Shown here: positions 28,807 through 37,739 of the stretch, piece after piece
Numbering within the stretch: the first letter of the stretch is position 1
Layout of the letters: every line of letters begins with the position of its first letter
Source: Psychrosphaera sp. B3R10
GTDB taxonomy: Bacteria; Pseudomonadota; Gammaproteobacteria; Enterobacterales; Alteromonadaceae
Direction of reading: 5' to 3'
Length of the DNA stretch: 64,000 nt
Assembly: GCF_018861025.1 (NCBI RefSeq)
Contig: NZ_JAHKQH010000007.1
Coordinates: 124,001 to 188,000 of the forward strand
The notes under the pieces: model-generated
The model's input: the letters and a program-made list of their open reading frames with translations, nothing else
The model's database searches: none
Told to the model about the DNA's origin: nothing
Program-made: the position numbers and the translations under genes

Positions 28807-29183
28807 TTGTTCTGCATATACCTTTTTAAAACCGAGCGGATTTTTTGTGATGTAAACGGTTTAACAACAAAACCTGAAGCGCCTAATTCTATTGATGTTT
28901 TTACATTATCAGCACTCGAATGCGCAGAGACCATTACAACAAATGCATTTGGCTTAATTAATCTCATTTCTTTCAATATTTGTTGGCCGTTTGATTTAGG
29001 TAATTCTATATCTAAAAAAATAATATCTGGTAAGTTTTTGTTAAAGGACTGCATCCCCCCCTCACCTGTCGAAGCTTCAAAAATATTGTTGGCCCCCATG
29101 TTAACTAATGTTTGACGTAAAAAATCACGAACCATTGCTACATCGTCAACAATCAAAAAAGACAAATTGGTTATTGCAACCAT
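28803..29183 (-). CDS. Single-domain CheY-like response regulator
   Basis: 126 residues consisting of a receiver domain only. The acidic pair Asp13/Asp14, the phospho-acceptor Asp58 (IIFLDIELP) and the Lys of FVVKPF are all present, so it should be phosphorylatable. No output domain or kinase is nearby. It is translated just upstream of, and overlapping, the ArsR-type gene, which suggests a shared response. Confidence 0.88.
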   Translation of the reverse strand: MVAITNLSFLIVDDVAMVRDFLRQTLVNMGANNIFEASTGEGGMQSFNKNLPDIIFLDIELPKSNGQQILKEMRLIKPNAFVVMVSAHSSADNVKTSIELGASGFVVKPFTSQKIRSVLKRYMQNK

Positions 29184-29333
29184 CTAAATTTTTACTCCGA
29201 TTAAGCTTTATTAGCTAATTTATATTACCTTATAATTTATATACTTATAACCCAAACTAGTTTAGTAGTTAACGACGATTATTGATTAAATTGTTAGATT
29301 TTGTGTATTTCAAACTCAGCTCTAGTGTGGCAC

Positions 29334-29702
29334 CTATCCAAATTTTAACTGTCGGCTTCTTTTTATCGCTCTCAAAAAAACAATATATATACCAACCAAA
29401 ACAGCTAACGTTGCAAAAGAACTCGTCAAATTTGAACCAAACCAGGTATAAAACATTACCCCGAGTAAAATAAGCAAAAATGGCTTCAACTCATATAAAC
29501 CAAGCTTTGACTTTGAATCAAATAAACGAAAGTCATCAAATCGGCGATAGTTCGATCGTAAAATCCAAATCAACGCCCCTGCAAAAAAGAACAACAGACC
29601 TGAACTTGTAGTTAAATATGATTTGAAGTAACCAATTTCAGCTACCCCAATAGACATGTAAGTATATGGCAATATTTCATATAGCGTTTTAGGTAAGATC
29701 AT
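29334..29702 (-). CDS. Small integral membrane protein, unknown function
   Basis: About 122 residues with four predicted transmembrane segments (roughly 10-30, 35-52, 75-92 and 95-112). The start is set at the ATG at 29702 because AGGGGG lies 4 nt upstream; the longer frame would need a TTG at 29768. The loop between helices 2 and 3 is Arg/Asp/Phe-rich, and the C-terminus is basic. I do not recognise the family. Confidence 0.6.
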   Translation of the reverse strand: MILPKTLYEILPYTYMSIGVAEIGYFKSYLTTSSGLLFFFAGALIWILRSNYRRFDDFRLFDSKSKLGLYELKPFLLILLGVMFYTWFGSNLTSSFATLAVLVGIYIVFLRAIKRSRQLKFG

Positions 29703-29960
29703 ACTTCCCCCTAACCAATGAAAAACAGAACCAGATTTGAGTATAGTAATTGCTGGCGTTTCTACCAACTATTTAACATTTGGTGATCAACAACACATTT
29801 AAGTGGAAGAAACAAAAAGAAACAAAACCGATGTTTATCAATCTAGAACAAGGTTAAAAAATAGAACATGAGTTATGACGTGGGGGTTAAATTTAGGGGA
29901 AACCAGGCGACTTGTTTAACCGACAAAAATCATGACATCCATAGTTGTAAGTGCAGTTAA

Positions 29961-29989
29961 TGCCAATTCACAAACATGATGAATTGGCA
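29961..29989 (-). terminator. Hairpin downstream of the enoyl-CoA hydratase gene
   Basis: A perfect 9-bp inverted repeat (TGCCAATTC / GAATTGGCA) lies 10-40 bp after the stop on the minus strand. It is followed only by ATTAAC, so terminator function is uncertain. Confidence 0.4.
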
Positions 29990-29998
29990 AAAGGTGTT

Positions 29999-30739
29999 TT
30001 ATTTATTAAAAAATGACGACACTCGCTTTTGACACTCATCCGACTTAAGTAAACTTGAGAAAGCCCCCAATTCTTGGGCTATAGACGCATTTTGCACTTG
30101 TCGTAAAGGTAACTTCATTAACCTTTTACTTTCAATCACGGCTTCAACTGGCAACAGACTTAACGTTTCAGCGATTTGACTTGCGACATTTATCACATCA
30201 CCGGGTTCAACCACTTGATTAATCATCGCCATATCTAACGCCGTATCCGCGTTAAAAGGTTTACCTAAAACTAAATACTCAAAAGCTCTTGGATGACCGG
30301 CCATATATGGCAACAACAAGCTTGAGCCAGCTTCTGGGCACAAACCAAGTTGCACAAATGGCAGTTGAAATTTACTATTATTTGCCGCAATAACCATATC
30401 ACAATGTAATAACATCGTCGTACCAATACCAACTGCAGGCCCAGCAACTGCTGCGACAATTGGTTTTGAAAAGTTGGCCAGTAACTTAATAAACTTTACG
30501 GTTGGATGACTATCATCTAAAACACTTGAATTCATAAAGTCTTTTAAATCGTTGCCAGCACTAAAACAACTCGTAGAACCGTATATTAAACCAACATGTA
30601 AATTGTCAGACGAATCCAAATACTCAAATGCCTCAACTAACTCTCGATACATTTCAATAGACAGCGCATTTTTAACTTGTGGCCGATTTAATTCTATATG
30701 AAGAACATGACCAATGTCGCGGGTAACAATTTCATTCAT
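29999..30739 (-). CDS. Enoyl-CoA hydratase/isomerase family protein
   Basis: 246-residue crotonase-fold protein acting on a CoA thioester. The oxyanion-hole segments SCFSAGNDLKDF (about 57-68) and the Gly-rich AAVAGPAVGIGTTMLLHCD (about 95-113) are clear. A Glu follows in CPEAGSS (about 133), which matches one of the two catalytic glutamates of hydratases; the other is not obvious, so isomerase or other crotonase chemistry is possible. It may share a transcript start region with the tiny gene upstream but is separated from it by a terminator. Confidence 0.85.
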   Translation of the reverse strand: MNEIVTRDIGHVLHIELNRPQVKNALSIEMYRELVEAFEYLDSSDNLHVGLIYGSTSCFSAGNDLKDFMNSSVLDDSHPTVKFIKLLANFSKPIVAAVAGPAVGIGTTMLLHCDMVIAANNSKFQLPFVQLGLCPEAGSSLLLPYMAGHPRAFEYLVLGKPFNADTALDMAMINQVVEPGDVINVASQIAETLSLLPVEAVIESKRLMKLPLRQVQNASIAQELGAFSSLLKSDECQKRVSSFFNK

Positions 30740-30772
30740 CTTATCTCAACCTTTTTAAACGTCAGATACAAA

Positions 30773-30795
30773 AACGCCCAGCAATGCTGGGCGAA
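30773..30795 (-). terminator. Terminator after the 31-residue small protein gene
   Basis: CGCCCAGCA-T-TGCTGGGCG followed by TTTTTG on the minus strand forms a GC-rich stem with a T-run. It is 20 bp after the tiny ORF and 35 bp before the enoyl-CoA hydratase start. Confidence 0.85.
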
Positions 30796-30815
30796 AATTT
30801 AAAACGGTAAACGTA

Positions 30816-30911
30816 TTATAACTGAGTTGCTAGTGTTACAACGGCTAGTAAAACAACCAAAACACAGACATGGCCAAGGCCAATACCTTTACTATAAGAA
30901 TTAGAATACAT
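30816..30911 (-). CDS. Predicted 31-residue small membrane protein
   Basis: An ATG at 30911 opens a 31-codon frame ending in TAA at 30816-30818. It is preceded by an excellent Shine-Dalgarno (AAAGGAAA, about 7 nt upstream) and followed by a strong rho-independent terminator. The predicted peptide begins with a short Ser/Tyr/Gly/Lys stretch (MYSNSYSKGIGLGH), then a Val/Leu/Ala-rich hydrophobic helix of about 17 residues with one Cys. This is the size and shape of single-pass small membrane proteins. I do not recognise a family; a regulatory micro-protein or a type I toxin-like peptide are both possible. Confidence 0.6.
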   Translation of the reverse strand: MYSNSYSKGIGLGHVCVLVVLLAVVTLATQL

Positions 30912-31009
30912 GCGTATTTCCTTTATTATTGTTTTTATTGAAATAATCAATCGCACAAACAGTGGATTTACTCAGTCTATTTAAAGCGGAAAAGGAATTC
31001 AACTAATAT

Positions 31010-31792
31010 TTAGATTATTCGCTCTAATAGCCAAAATAGACCTAAAAATCCAACAATAACAGACAATGGGAGCTGAACAAATGCCCTATAACTCGGCGCA
31101 CGACTCCATTTATAAAATAAGGTCATTAAAATAGCGATTACAAATAACTGTCCAAGCTCGACGCCAACATTAAACGACACTAATGAAACGGCTAAATTAT
31201 TGTTGCTAAGTCCAAATTCGGATAATACAAAAGCAAAACCAAAACCGTGTAATAGGCCAAAAATAAAGGTCACTAGATATCGACGTTTTAAGGTTTGTTC
31301 AGTCCGTATATTTTCTATGGCTACATAGATAATACTAAGCGCAATAAGCGGCTCCACTATACTCGCCGCTAATGATATCCCCCAGATAGTAGCCAATGCT
31401 AACGTAATGGTATGTGCAAGCGTAAAAACCGTGACTTGCCAAAATAGAGTAGAAAACACTGTGGTTGATAAAAATAAGGCAATAATGAATACAATGTGAT
31501 CTAAGCCCATTGGGACAATATGTAAAAAACCAGAAACGAGATATTTCTCTACTCTTTGTTTTGTTGTCAGGTTGGTAACTTGGCTTTGCTCTACATTTTT
31601 AAAGGCGTCGAGCATTTCTTTAGACGGGGTCCGTTGCGCCATGCCCGAAGATTTCTCCGCATCCAAACTTGCATTAACACTTGAGATGTTATCCGTTATG
31701 GCGTTTCCAATTTGATTATCATCACCAGCATAAACTGTACTTAACGGACTCATTAATAAAACAAAATATAAAGTTAAAGTTTTAAACATCAT
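31010..31792 (-). CDS. HupE/UreJ_2 family membrane protein
   Basis: 260 residues: a cleavable signal peptide (to about 22), a soluble segment of about 60 residues, then six or seven membrane helices. The family motifs are present: GLDHIVFIIALF (about 97-108), FTLAHTITLALA (about 124-135), FGLLHGFGFA (about 180-189) and FNVGVELGQ. The His/Asp residues in these helices suggest metal (nickel or cobalt) or related permease function. The family is poorly characterised, and no hydrogenase or urease gene is nearby. Confidence 0.85.
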   Translation of the reverse strand: MMFKTLTLYFVLLMSPLSTVYAGDDNQIGNAITDNISSVNASLDAEKSSGMAQRTPSKEMLDAFKNVEQSQVTNLTTKQRVEKYLVSGFLHIVPMGLDHIVFIIALFLSTTVFSTLFWQVTVFTLAHTITLALATIWGISLAASIVEPLIALSIIYVAIENIRTEQTLKRRYLVTFIFGLLHGFGFAFVLSEFGLSNNNLAVSLVSFNVGVELGQLFVIAILMTLFYKWSRAPSYRAFVQLPLSVIVGFLGLFWLLERII

Positions 31793-31952
31793 TTACCCCA
31801 GTTCTAAATTATTTACATTATATCCTTAATTAAACGTAACTTTGTTGCGAATTAACTGGGCTTTTTGCGCTTTCATCGCAATAGTGTTTATCCTGAACTA
31901 AAGGTAAGTACACTAGACTGAAAATCGTCAACCCTACGCGCTGGAGAAAATA

Positions 31953-34900
31953 ATGATATTAATAAGTAAGCGCTCAGTTAATCGTGCCGTTTTAGCACTC
32001 TCGTTGATTGGCTCAACACACGCTTTTGCCAACGACACAACTGAGCAAGAAAAATGGGATGTCAGTCAACCGACTGGTGAAGTCCATACGGTAAAAATTG
32101 ATACAACAGAATCAACATGGTCTAACCTAGACGTCCACCCAAATGGTGACACCATTATTTTTGATATGTTAGGTGATCTTTATACGATGCCAATTTCGGG
32201 CGGCGAAGCAACCCCATTATTGGTTGGTTATGATTGGAATATGCAGGCCACTTACAGCCCAGACGGTAAAAAAATTGCATTTTTAAGTGACCGTGATGGC
32301 ATGATGAACATATGGGTCATGAATGCAGATGGCACAGAGCCGATGCAGATATCTAAAGAAACTGCCAATACCATTCATACCCCTACATGGAGTCATGATG
32401 GGCAATATATCGCAGCAACTCGTGGGGTAATGAGTTCTCGTTCTATAGCAGCCGGTGAAATTTGGATCTACCATCATACTGGCGGCAGTGGCAGTAAAAT
32501 AAAAGCAGGGAGTCACGGTGCATTTAATCAAAAAAATATTACCGACCCCAAATTTTCTCCAGATGGTAAATATCTTTATTATACGCAAGATGTTACTGGC
32601 GGCCGAGTTTGGCAGTACAACAAAAATTCGACATTAGAACTCTTCAATATTATTCGCCATGATCTAGTTACGGGTGAAGAAGAACGTTATATCGGCGGTG
32701 CCGGCGGTGCGGTAATTCCAACCCCATCTCCAGATGGCAACGCGATGGCCTATTTAAAACGTGAAGACAATAAAACGGTTTTATATGTCAAAGATCTCAA
32801 ATCGGGAATTGATACACGCTTATATACTGAAATGGAAAGGGATAACCAAGAAACGTTTGGAACCGAAGGTAACTACGCCTACTTTGATTGGACACCGGAC
32901 GGTAAACAAATTGTATTTTGGACCAACGGCCATTTTCAAAAAATTTCAGTCAAAGACAAGTCTGTTAAACAAATTCCATTCCACGTAAGTGTTGAAAAGA
33001 AAGTACAACAAGCAGTTCGTGTAGCTGTTGATGTCGCACCAGATGAATTTAAAGTCCAACAAATACGCTGGGCAACCATGTCACCAAAAGGTGATAAAAT
33101 TGTTTATCAAGCACTCGGAAAATTGTACATCCGCGATGTAAAATCGGGTAAAACTAAACGCTTAACGAAACAAAATAAACACGACGAATACTACCCAAGC
33201 TTTTCTCGCAATGGCAAATATATAGCTTATACGACTTGGGATGACAAAAAGCTCGGCACCGTAAGCATTGTTAGAAGTTCAGGTGGTAGAGGTAAAGCCA
33301 TTACGACCGAACCTGGCCATTATATCGAACCTCGATTTTCTCCCGATGGCGACCATGTTATTTTTGATCGTTTTACTGGCGGTTATTTATTATCTCCTGA
33401 ATGGTCAATGGAACCTGGTTTATATATTGCCGATGTTAAAGGCAAATCAATGAAACGGATTTTAAAATCTGGTCACAATGCCCATTTTGGTGCTGACAAC
33501 AACCAAATTTTCTATGCTGATTACCAAGATAAAAGCTTTGGTACGAAGAAAAAATTGATGACCGCCAATATTGATGGATTAGAGCAACGTGAAGTCTTAT
33601 TGGGTGATGACATTACTGAATTCCGAGTTTCGCCAGACGGTAAATGGCTTGGGTTTGTTTATCAATACAATGCCTATATCGCGCCATTCGCCAAACTAGG
33701 TAAAGTGATGAGTATTGGCCCTAAGTCCACTTGGGTGCCGGTTAAGCAAGCTTCTAAGGCCTCAGCATCAGAACTCCATTGGTCTGCTAAATCAGACACT
33801 TTACATTGGTCAAATGCGTTCACCTTATATTCACGAAAACTGACGGATACGTTTGACTTTATCAAAGGTGCGGCAACTGAATTACCTGAGCCAACGGATA
33901 ACGGTATTGATTTAAGCTTCACAAAAAAGGCCGATATTCCTGAATCAACCATTGCGCTTATTGGTGCTGACGTCGTCACAATGAAAGATGCCGATAATCA
34001 ACAAGAAGTCATCAAAAACGGTGTGGTAATCGTATCTGGTAATCGAATTGTTGCCGTTGGCAAACAAGGTGACATTGAAATTCCTAGAGGGGCTAAAACC
34101 AAAGACCTCACTGGTTATACTATTGTCCCTGGTTTAATTGATGCCCACGCGCATGGTTCTCAAGGCAGTAATCAAATCATTCCACAACAAAATTGGAAGA
34201 ACTTCTCGTCAATTGCATTTGGCGTAACAACAATCCACGACCCGTCTAATGATAGCCGAGAAATATTTTCAGCCGCAGAACTGCAAAAGTCAGGAAAAAT
34301 ACTAGCGCCTCGAATTTTTTCTACAGGTAAAATTCTATATGCCGCTTATGCACCAGGGTATACAGCAAAAATAGATAGTCTAGATGATGCTCGTTTCCAT
34401 ATTAAACGAACAAAAGAAAATGGTGCAGTTTCGATTAAAAGTTACAACCATCCAAGACGTGATACACGCCAACAAGTTTTAGCAGCGGCAAAAGAGCTTG
34501 GCGTAAATGTCGTACCAGAGGGTGGCGGTAAGCTATACCAAAATATAACAATGGTTATCGACGGTCATACCACACTTGAACATTCGTTAAATGTGCCAAA
34601 AGGTTATAGTGATTTGACACAACTGTGGAGCCAAACCGAAACCGCCTACAACCCCACATTAGTAGTTGCTTATGGTGGTTTAACAGGTGAATACTTTTGG
34701 TACGATCGAACAAACGTTTGGGAAAACGAGCGACTAATGCGTTACGCACCTCGCTATATTATCGAGCCGACTTCAATTCGTCGTTATAAAGCGCCCGATG
34801 ATCATTACAATCACTTTGCCGTAGCAAGCTACGCTAAAACTTTACGTGATAATGGTGTTCGGGTATTAATCGGTGCCCATGGACAACGTGAAGGTTTAGC

Positions 34901-35270
34901 TGCACATTGGGAAATGTGGATGTTGCAACAAGGTGGATTTACGCCGTGGGAAGCGTTACGAGGCGCAACGTTTGATGGCGCTAAAGCATTAGGAATGGAC
35001 AAGGATTTAGGGTCTATCGAAAACGGTAAATTAGCTGACTTTGCCATCATAAAAGGTGATGTCTTAAACGATATCCGTCAATCGGAAATGGTCGACTATA
35101 CTATGATCAATGGTCGACTATTTGACACTAAGACAATGAAAGAAGTCTTAACTGGTGACTTTGAACCAGAACAGCTATTTTTCGACAGATTAGAAATTAA
35201 TGCTATGCCAGCAGCGACTGCACAAGAGCAAGAACAAAAATCTGAGAAATACCATTGGAGTCATCATTAA
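31953..35270 (+). CDS. Periplasmic TolB-like beta-propeller / amidohydrolase fusion (1105 aa)
   Basis: A signal peptide (cleavage near Ala26) precedes a TolB/PD40-type beta-propeller of many SPDGKxIxF-type blades (about 45-620). An amidohydrolase-superfamily domain (about 665-1080) follows. The metal motif DAHAHG is at about 730. Further candidate ligands are a Lys in VSIKSYNH, a His in HTTLEHS, a His in IGAHGQ, and the final Asp-rich GSIENGKLADF. It is an imidazolonepropionase/dipeptidase-like metal hydrolase, perhaps acting on cyclic or peptidic substrates in the periplasm; the substrate is unknown. It is monocistronic with a strong terminator. Confidence 0.88.
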   Translation: MILISKRSVNRAVLALSLIGSTHAFANDTTEQEKWDVSQPTGEVHTVKIDTTESTWSNLDVHPNGDTIIFDMLGDLYTMPISGGEATPLLVGYDWNMQATYSPDGKKIAFLSDRDGMMNIWVMNADGTEPMQISKETANTIHTPTWSHDGQYIAATRGVMSSRSIAAGEIWIYHHTGGSGSKIKAGSHGAFNQKNITDPKFSPDGKYLYYTQDVTGGRVWQYNKNSTLELFNIIRHDLVTGEEERYIGGAGGAVIPTPSPDGNAMAYLKREDNKTVLYVKDLKSGIDTRLYTEMERDNQETFGTEGNYAYFDWTPDGKQIVFWTNGHFQKISVKDKSVKQIPFHVSVEKKVQQAVRVAVDVAPDEFKVQQIRWATMSPKGDKIVYQALGKLYIRDVKSGKTKRLTKQNKHDEYYPSFSRNGKYIAYTTWDDKKLGTVSIVRSSGGRGKAITTEPGHYIEPRFSPDGDHVIFDRFTGGYLLSPEWSMEPGLYIADVKGKSMKRILKSGHNAHFGADNNQIFYADYQDKSFGTKKKLMTANIDGLEQREVLLGDDITEFRVSPDGKWLGFVYQYNAYIAPFAKLGKVMSIGPKSTWVPVKQASKASASELHWSAKSDTLHWSNAFTLYSRKLTDTFDFIKGAATELPEPTDNGIDLSFTKKADIPESTIALIGADVVTMKDADNQQEVIKNGVVIVSGNRIVAVGKQGDIEIPRGAKTKDLTGYTIVPGLIDAHAHGSQGSNQIIPQQNWKNFSSIAFGVTTIHDPSNDSREIFSAAELQKSGKILAPRIFSTGKILYAAYAPGYTAKIDSLDDARFHIKRTKENGAVSIKSYNHPRRDTRQQVLAAAKELGVNVVPEGGGKLYQNITMVIDGHTTLEHSLNVPKGYSDLTQLWSQTETAYNPTLVVAYGGLTGEYFWYDRTNVWENERLMRYAPRYIIEPTSIRRYKAPDDHYNHFAVASYAKTLRDNGVRVLIGAHGQREGLAAHWEMWMLQQGGFTPWEALRGATFDGAKALGMDKDLGSIENGKLADFAIIKGDVLNDIRQSEMVDYTMINGRLFDTKTMKEVLTGDFEPEQLFFDRLEINAMPAATAQEQEQKSEKYHWSHH

Positions 35271-35304
35271 AAATAGCAGTAATTAACTCGCTTTAATGAT
35301 CTAT

Positions 35305-35338
35305 AAAAAACCATCACTTATCGTGATGGTTTTTTTTA
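35305..35338. terminator. Bidirectional terminator after the amidohydrolase gene
   Basis: A 13-bp stem AAAAAACCATCAC with its complement and a TTAT-type loop gives T-runs on both strands. It serves the converging amidohydrolase and outer-membrane barrel genes. Confidence 0.88.
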
Positions 35339-35395
35339 CGTTGCCAATCAGACTCTAATAGTCTTGCTGTAAATAATCTATTGATAACGTCTGTA

Positions 35396-36085
35396 TTAAA
35401 AATTGTATAGAAGCCCTAGATTAAAAGAAGTCGCCGTTTCTTCATCAATTTGATATTTTTGAAGTTCAGCAAATACATCAATTCCAGATAAATGATAACT
35501 TAAGCCGAGGGTGTAAGTAGAATCGCTACCATCTAAATTTTCTGTACTCGACTCGCTGCTGCTTTCACTAATATCCATCGCTTTAATCTCAGCCACAACA
35601 ACTGACTTGCTTATAACTTCACCAGACCAATTGAATAACCCGGCTTTACCATAAATATCGAGTGCGGCAGAAAGCGGAAATTGAGCTTTTAAAGCAATAT
35701 CAAATGCCGTTATTTCAGCTAGCGATGAGAGTTCACCACTTACATCGAGTATCTCACTAGAAATTGGTTCCTGATAACCAAATTGGCCTTCTAGTCCAAA
35801 TTTGCCAAGTTGGTAATAACCCACTTCCACCGAAACATTCTCAGTAATTGAATAACCCGCAAACAATTTAAAACCAGTATCACTGTCTTTAACATTAAAA
35901 TTACCAAATCCACCTTCATTAAAAGAGTCATTGATATCATCTAAATCATCGTCTATTGCGTATGAGACTGAATTGATGGCCGCGCCTAAATAAACATCTT
36001 GAAATAGATCTGAGGCCAATGCTGTGCATGGAGTGATAAGGGAAATTGTCGTAATAAGTAATGTTTTATTGATAGTGTTTTTCAC
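35396..36085 (-). CDS. Outer-membrane beta-barrel protein (OmpA-like/OmpW-type fold)
   Basis: 229 residues with a signal peptide (cleavage near Ala24) and alternating hydrophobic beta-strands (VYLGAAINSVSYAI, FKLFAGYSITENVSVEVGYY, FDIALKAQFPL). It ends in Leu-Leu-Tyr-Asn-Phe, the terminal aromatic recognised by BamA. Two acidic loops are Asp- or Ser/Glu-rich. It resembles small OMP_b-brl barrels; the ligand is unknown. Confidence 0.8.
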   Translation of the reverse strand: MKNTINKTLLITTISLITPCTALASDLFQDVYLGAAINSVSYAIDDDLDDINDSFNEGGFGNFNVKDSDTGFKLFAGYSITENVSVEVGYYQLGKFGLEGQFGYQEPISSEILDVSGELSSLAEITAFDIALKAQFPLSAALDIYGKAGLFNWSGEVISKSVVVAEIKAMDISESSSESSTENLDGSDSTYTLGLSYHLSGIDVFAELQKYQIDEETATSFNLGLLYNF

Positions 36086-36206
36086 TATTTAGCCTTGAAT
36101 TTTAACGTTTTAATTTACGTTAGCTATCTTAATTGCTTAAACAAACAAAGTCTTATATTTATTAACCTAGCATTATACTTATTCATATTTTTGTAGATAT
36201 TTAACC

Positions 36207-36243
36207 ACAAAAAAAGCGTACAAATTGCTCTGTACGCTTTTGG
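36207..36243 (-). terminator. Terminator after fba
   Basis: On the minus strand AAAGCGTACA pairs with TGTACGCTTT, followed by a T-run, 35 bp downstream of the aldolase stop. Confidence 0.85.
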
Positions 36244-36275
36244 TCACATTGGTTTATAACGTTAGAAAACTGTAT

Positions 36276-37310
36276 TTAGTAACGTGCAACCATATTTTCT
36301 AATGAAATTACTTTAATCTTATCCGCCTGCCCTGCTGTGCCAAAAGCATTGTATCTATCAACACAAATGGCCGACATTGCATCAATGGTTTTAGCCAAAT
36401 ATTTACGTGGATCAAACTCAGCAGGATTTTCCGCCATAAACTGCCTAATGGCCCCTGTTGAAGCTAATCTAAGATCGGTATCGATATTCACTTTACGAAC
36501 ACCGTTTTTGATACCTTCAACAATTTGTTCAACCGGAACACCATAAGTTTCGCCAATCTCACCGCCAAATTTGTTAATCGTCGCAAGCCACTCCTGAGGG
36601 ACGGAACTTGACCCATGCATAACTAAATGGGTGTTAGGAATACGTTGATGTATTGCCTTAATTTGGTCAATTGCCAAAATATCACCAGTAGGTGGACGGG
36701 TAAACTTGTATGCTCCGTGAGATGTACCACAAGCAATGGCTAGTGCATCTACCCCTGTTTTTTCAACAAAATCAGCGGCTTCATCTGGATTAGTTAACAT
36801 TTGTTCTTTGGATAAAACACCCTCTGCGCCTACCCCATCTTCTTCGCCAGCCATACCAGTCTCTAAAGAACCTAACACGCCTAACTCCCCTTCTACAGAT
36901 ACACCACACGCATGAGCTAACTCAACTGTTCTGCGAGTCACGTCAACATTGTATTCATAAGTAGAAGGCGTTTTGCCATCTTCTAATAGCGAGCCATCCA
37001 TCATCACTGACGAAAACCCTAATTGGATTGAGCGTTGGCAAATTGCCGGTGACGTTCCGTGATCTTGGTGCATACAAACAGGGATATGAGGAAATTCTTC
37101 AATCGCTGCTAATATCATGTGACGTAAAAAAGGCGCGCCGGCATATTTTCTGGCACCCGCTGAGGCTTGCACAATAACTGGACTATTAGTCTTATCTGCA
37201 GCCGCCATAATTGCTCGCATCTGCTCGAGATTATTTACGTTAAACGCAGGAACACCATAATTATGTTCTGCTGCATGATCTAATAATTGACGCATCGAAA
37301 TTAAAGCCAC
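36276..37310 (-). CDS. fba: Class II fructose-bisphosphate aldolase (type B, Calvin-subtype)
   Basis: A Zn-dependent enzyme that splits fructose 1,6-bisphosphate in glycolysis. 344 residues starting at a GTG (37310) with a good GGAG site; the start [24 protein letters not shown] matches the family. Zinc ligands sit in CMHQDHGTS (about 78-86), in VEGELG (about 138-143) and in later His residues (GTSHG, VMHGSSS). It is of the longer type B seen in many marine gammaproteobacteria. It lies downstream of pgk but is separated from it by a terminator, so it has its own promoter. Confidence 0.93.
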   Translation of the reverse strand: MALISMRQLLDHAAEHNYGVPAFNVNNLEQMRAIMAAADKTNSPVIVQASAGARKYAGAPFLRHMILAAIEEFPHIPVCMHQDHGTSPAICQRSIQLGFSSVMMDGSLLEDGKTPSTYEYNVDVTRRTVELAHACGVSVEGELGVLGSLETGMAGEEDGVGAEGVLSKEQMLTNPDEAADFVEKTGVDALAIACGTSHGAYKFTRPPTGDILAIDQIKAIHQRIPNTHLVMHGSSSVPQEWLATINKFGGEIGETYGVPVEQIVEGIKNGVRKVNIDTDLRLASTGAIRQFMAENPAEFDPRKYLAKTIDAMSAICVDRYNAFGTAGQADKIKVISLENMVARY

Positions 37311-37684
37311 AAGTCACTCCAAAGGAAAAGTTAACAAAATTAATTTATTATGTAACAAAGGTTGTAATGTTACATAACAACAAACAAAAAGTCTTGTAAG
37401 TATTTCTATTAAGTTTTAACAATAAAAATAATCCGACTGTAAAACCCGTAATTAACGCCTTTAAAACCACTGGATAAAAAGCAAACTCATCTAAACTTTG
37501 AAAAACTTACAGTTTAAGAAAGAACTATTACAATACAATTTTAACAATTGGAGTGGTTTACTGTAGTCATGTTCAGTATTATCAAATACAAAACATTGGC
37601 TTTAGCCGTGTTTTGGGAACAAGGTTTCTAAAGGTTTGGCCATCGTTTTTCGATTTAGAGCAGAGGCTTGAGTAGAATAATTTG
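37311..37684 (-). other. Fba promoter region with TTATGTAAC inverted repeat
   Basis: No gene is visible. Close to fba there is a 9-bp perfect inverted repeat TTATGTAAC / GTTACATAA (37348-37377, 12-nt spacer), whose right half overlaps a smaller TGTAA-TG-TTACA palindrome. It is 38-67 bp upstream of the start codon, where an operator would sit. It does not fit the HexR or TyrR consensus well. The rest is AT-rich with no clear promoter. Confidence 0.45.
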
Positions 37685-37685
37685 G

Positions 37686-37716
37686 TACAAAAAAACCACG
37701 CAATGCGTGGTTTTTT
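37686..37716 (-). terminator. Terminator after pgk
   Basis: AAAAAACCACGC-AAT-GCGTGGTTTTTT is a 12-bp perfect stem with a 3-nt loop and T-runs both ways, 24 bp after the pgk stop. Confidence 0.9.
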
Positions 37717-37739
37717 GACGTTATAAAACGGTTTTAAAA

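Noticed and set aside
29282-29473. 63-residue plus-strand ORF opposite the membrane protein gene
   Set aside because: Low-complexity frame, overlaps the better-supported minus-strand gene and lacks a ribosome-binding site.
37348-37377. HexR or TyrR operator at the fba inverted repeat
   Set aside because: The half-site and spacing differ from both consensus sequences; left as an unassigned repeat.
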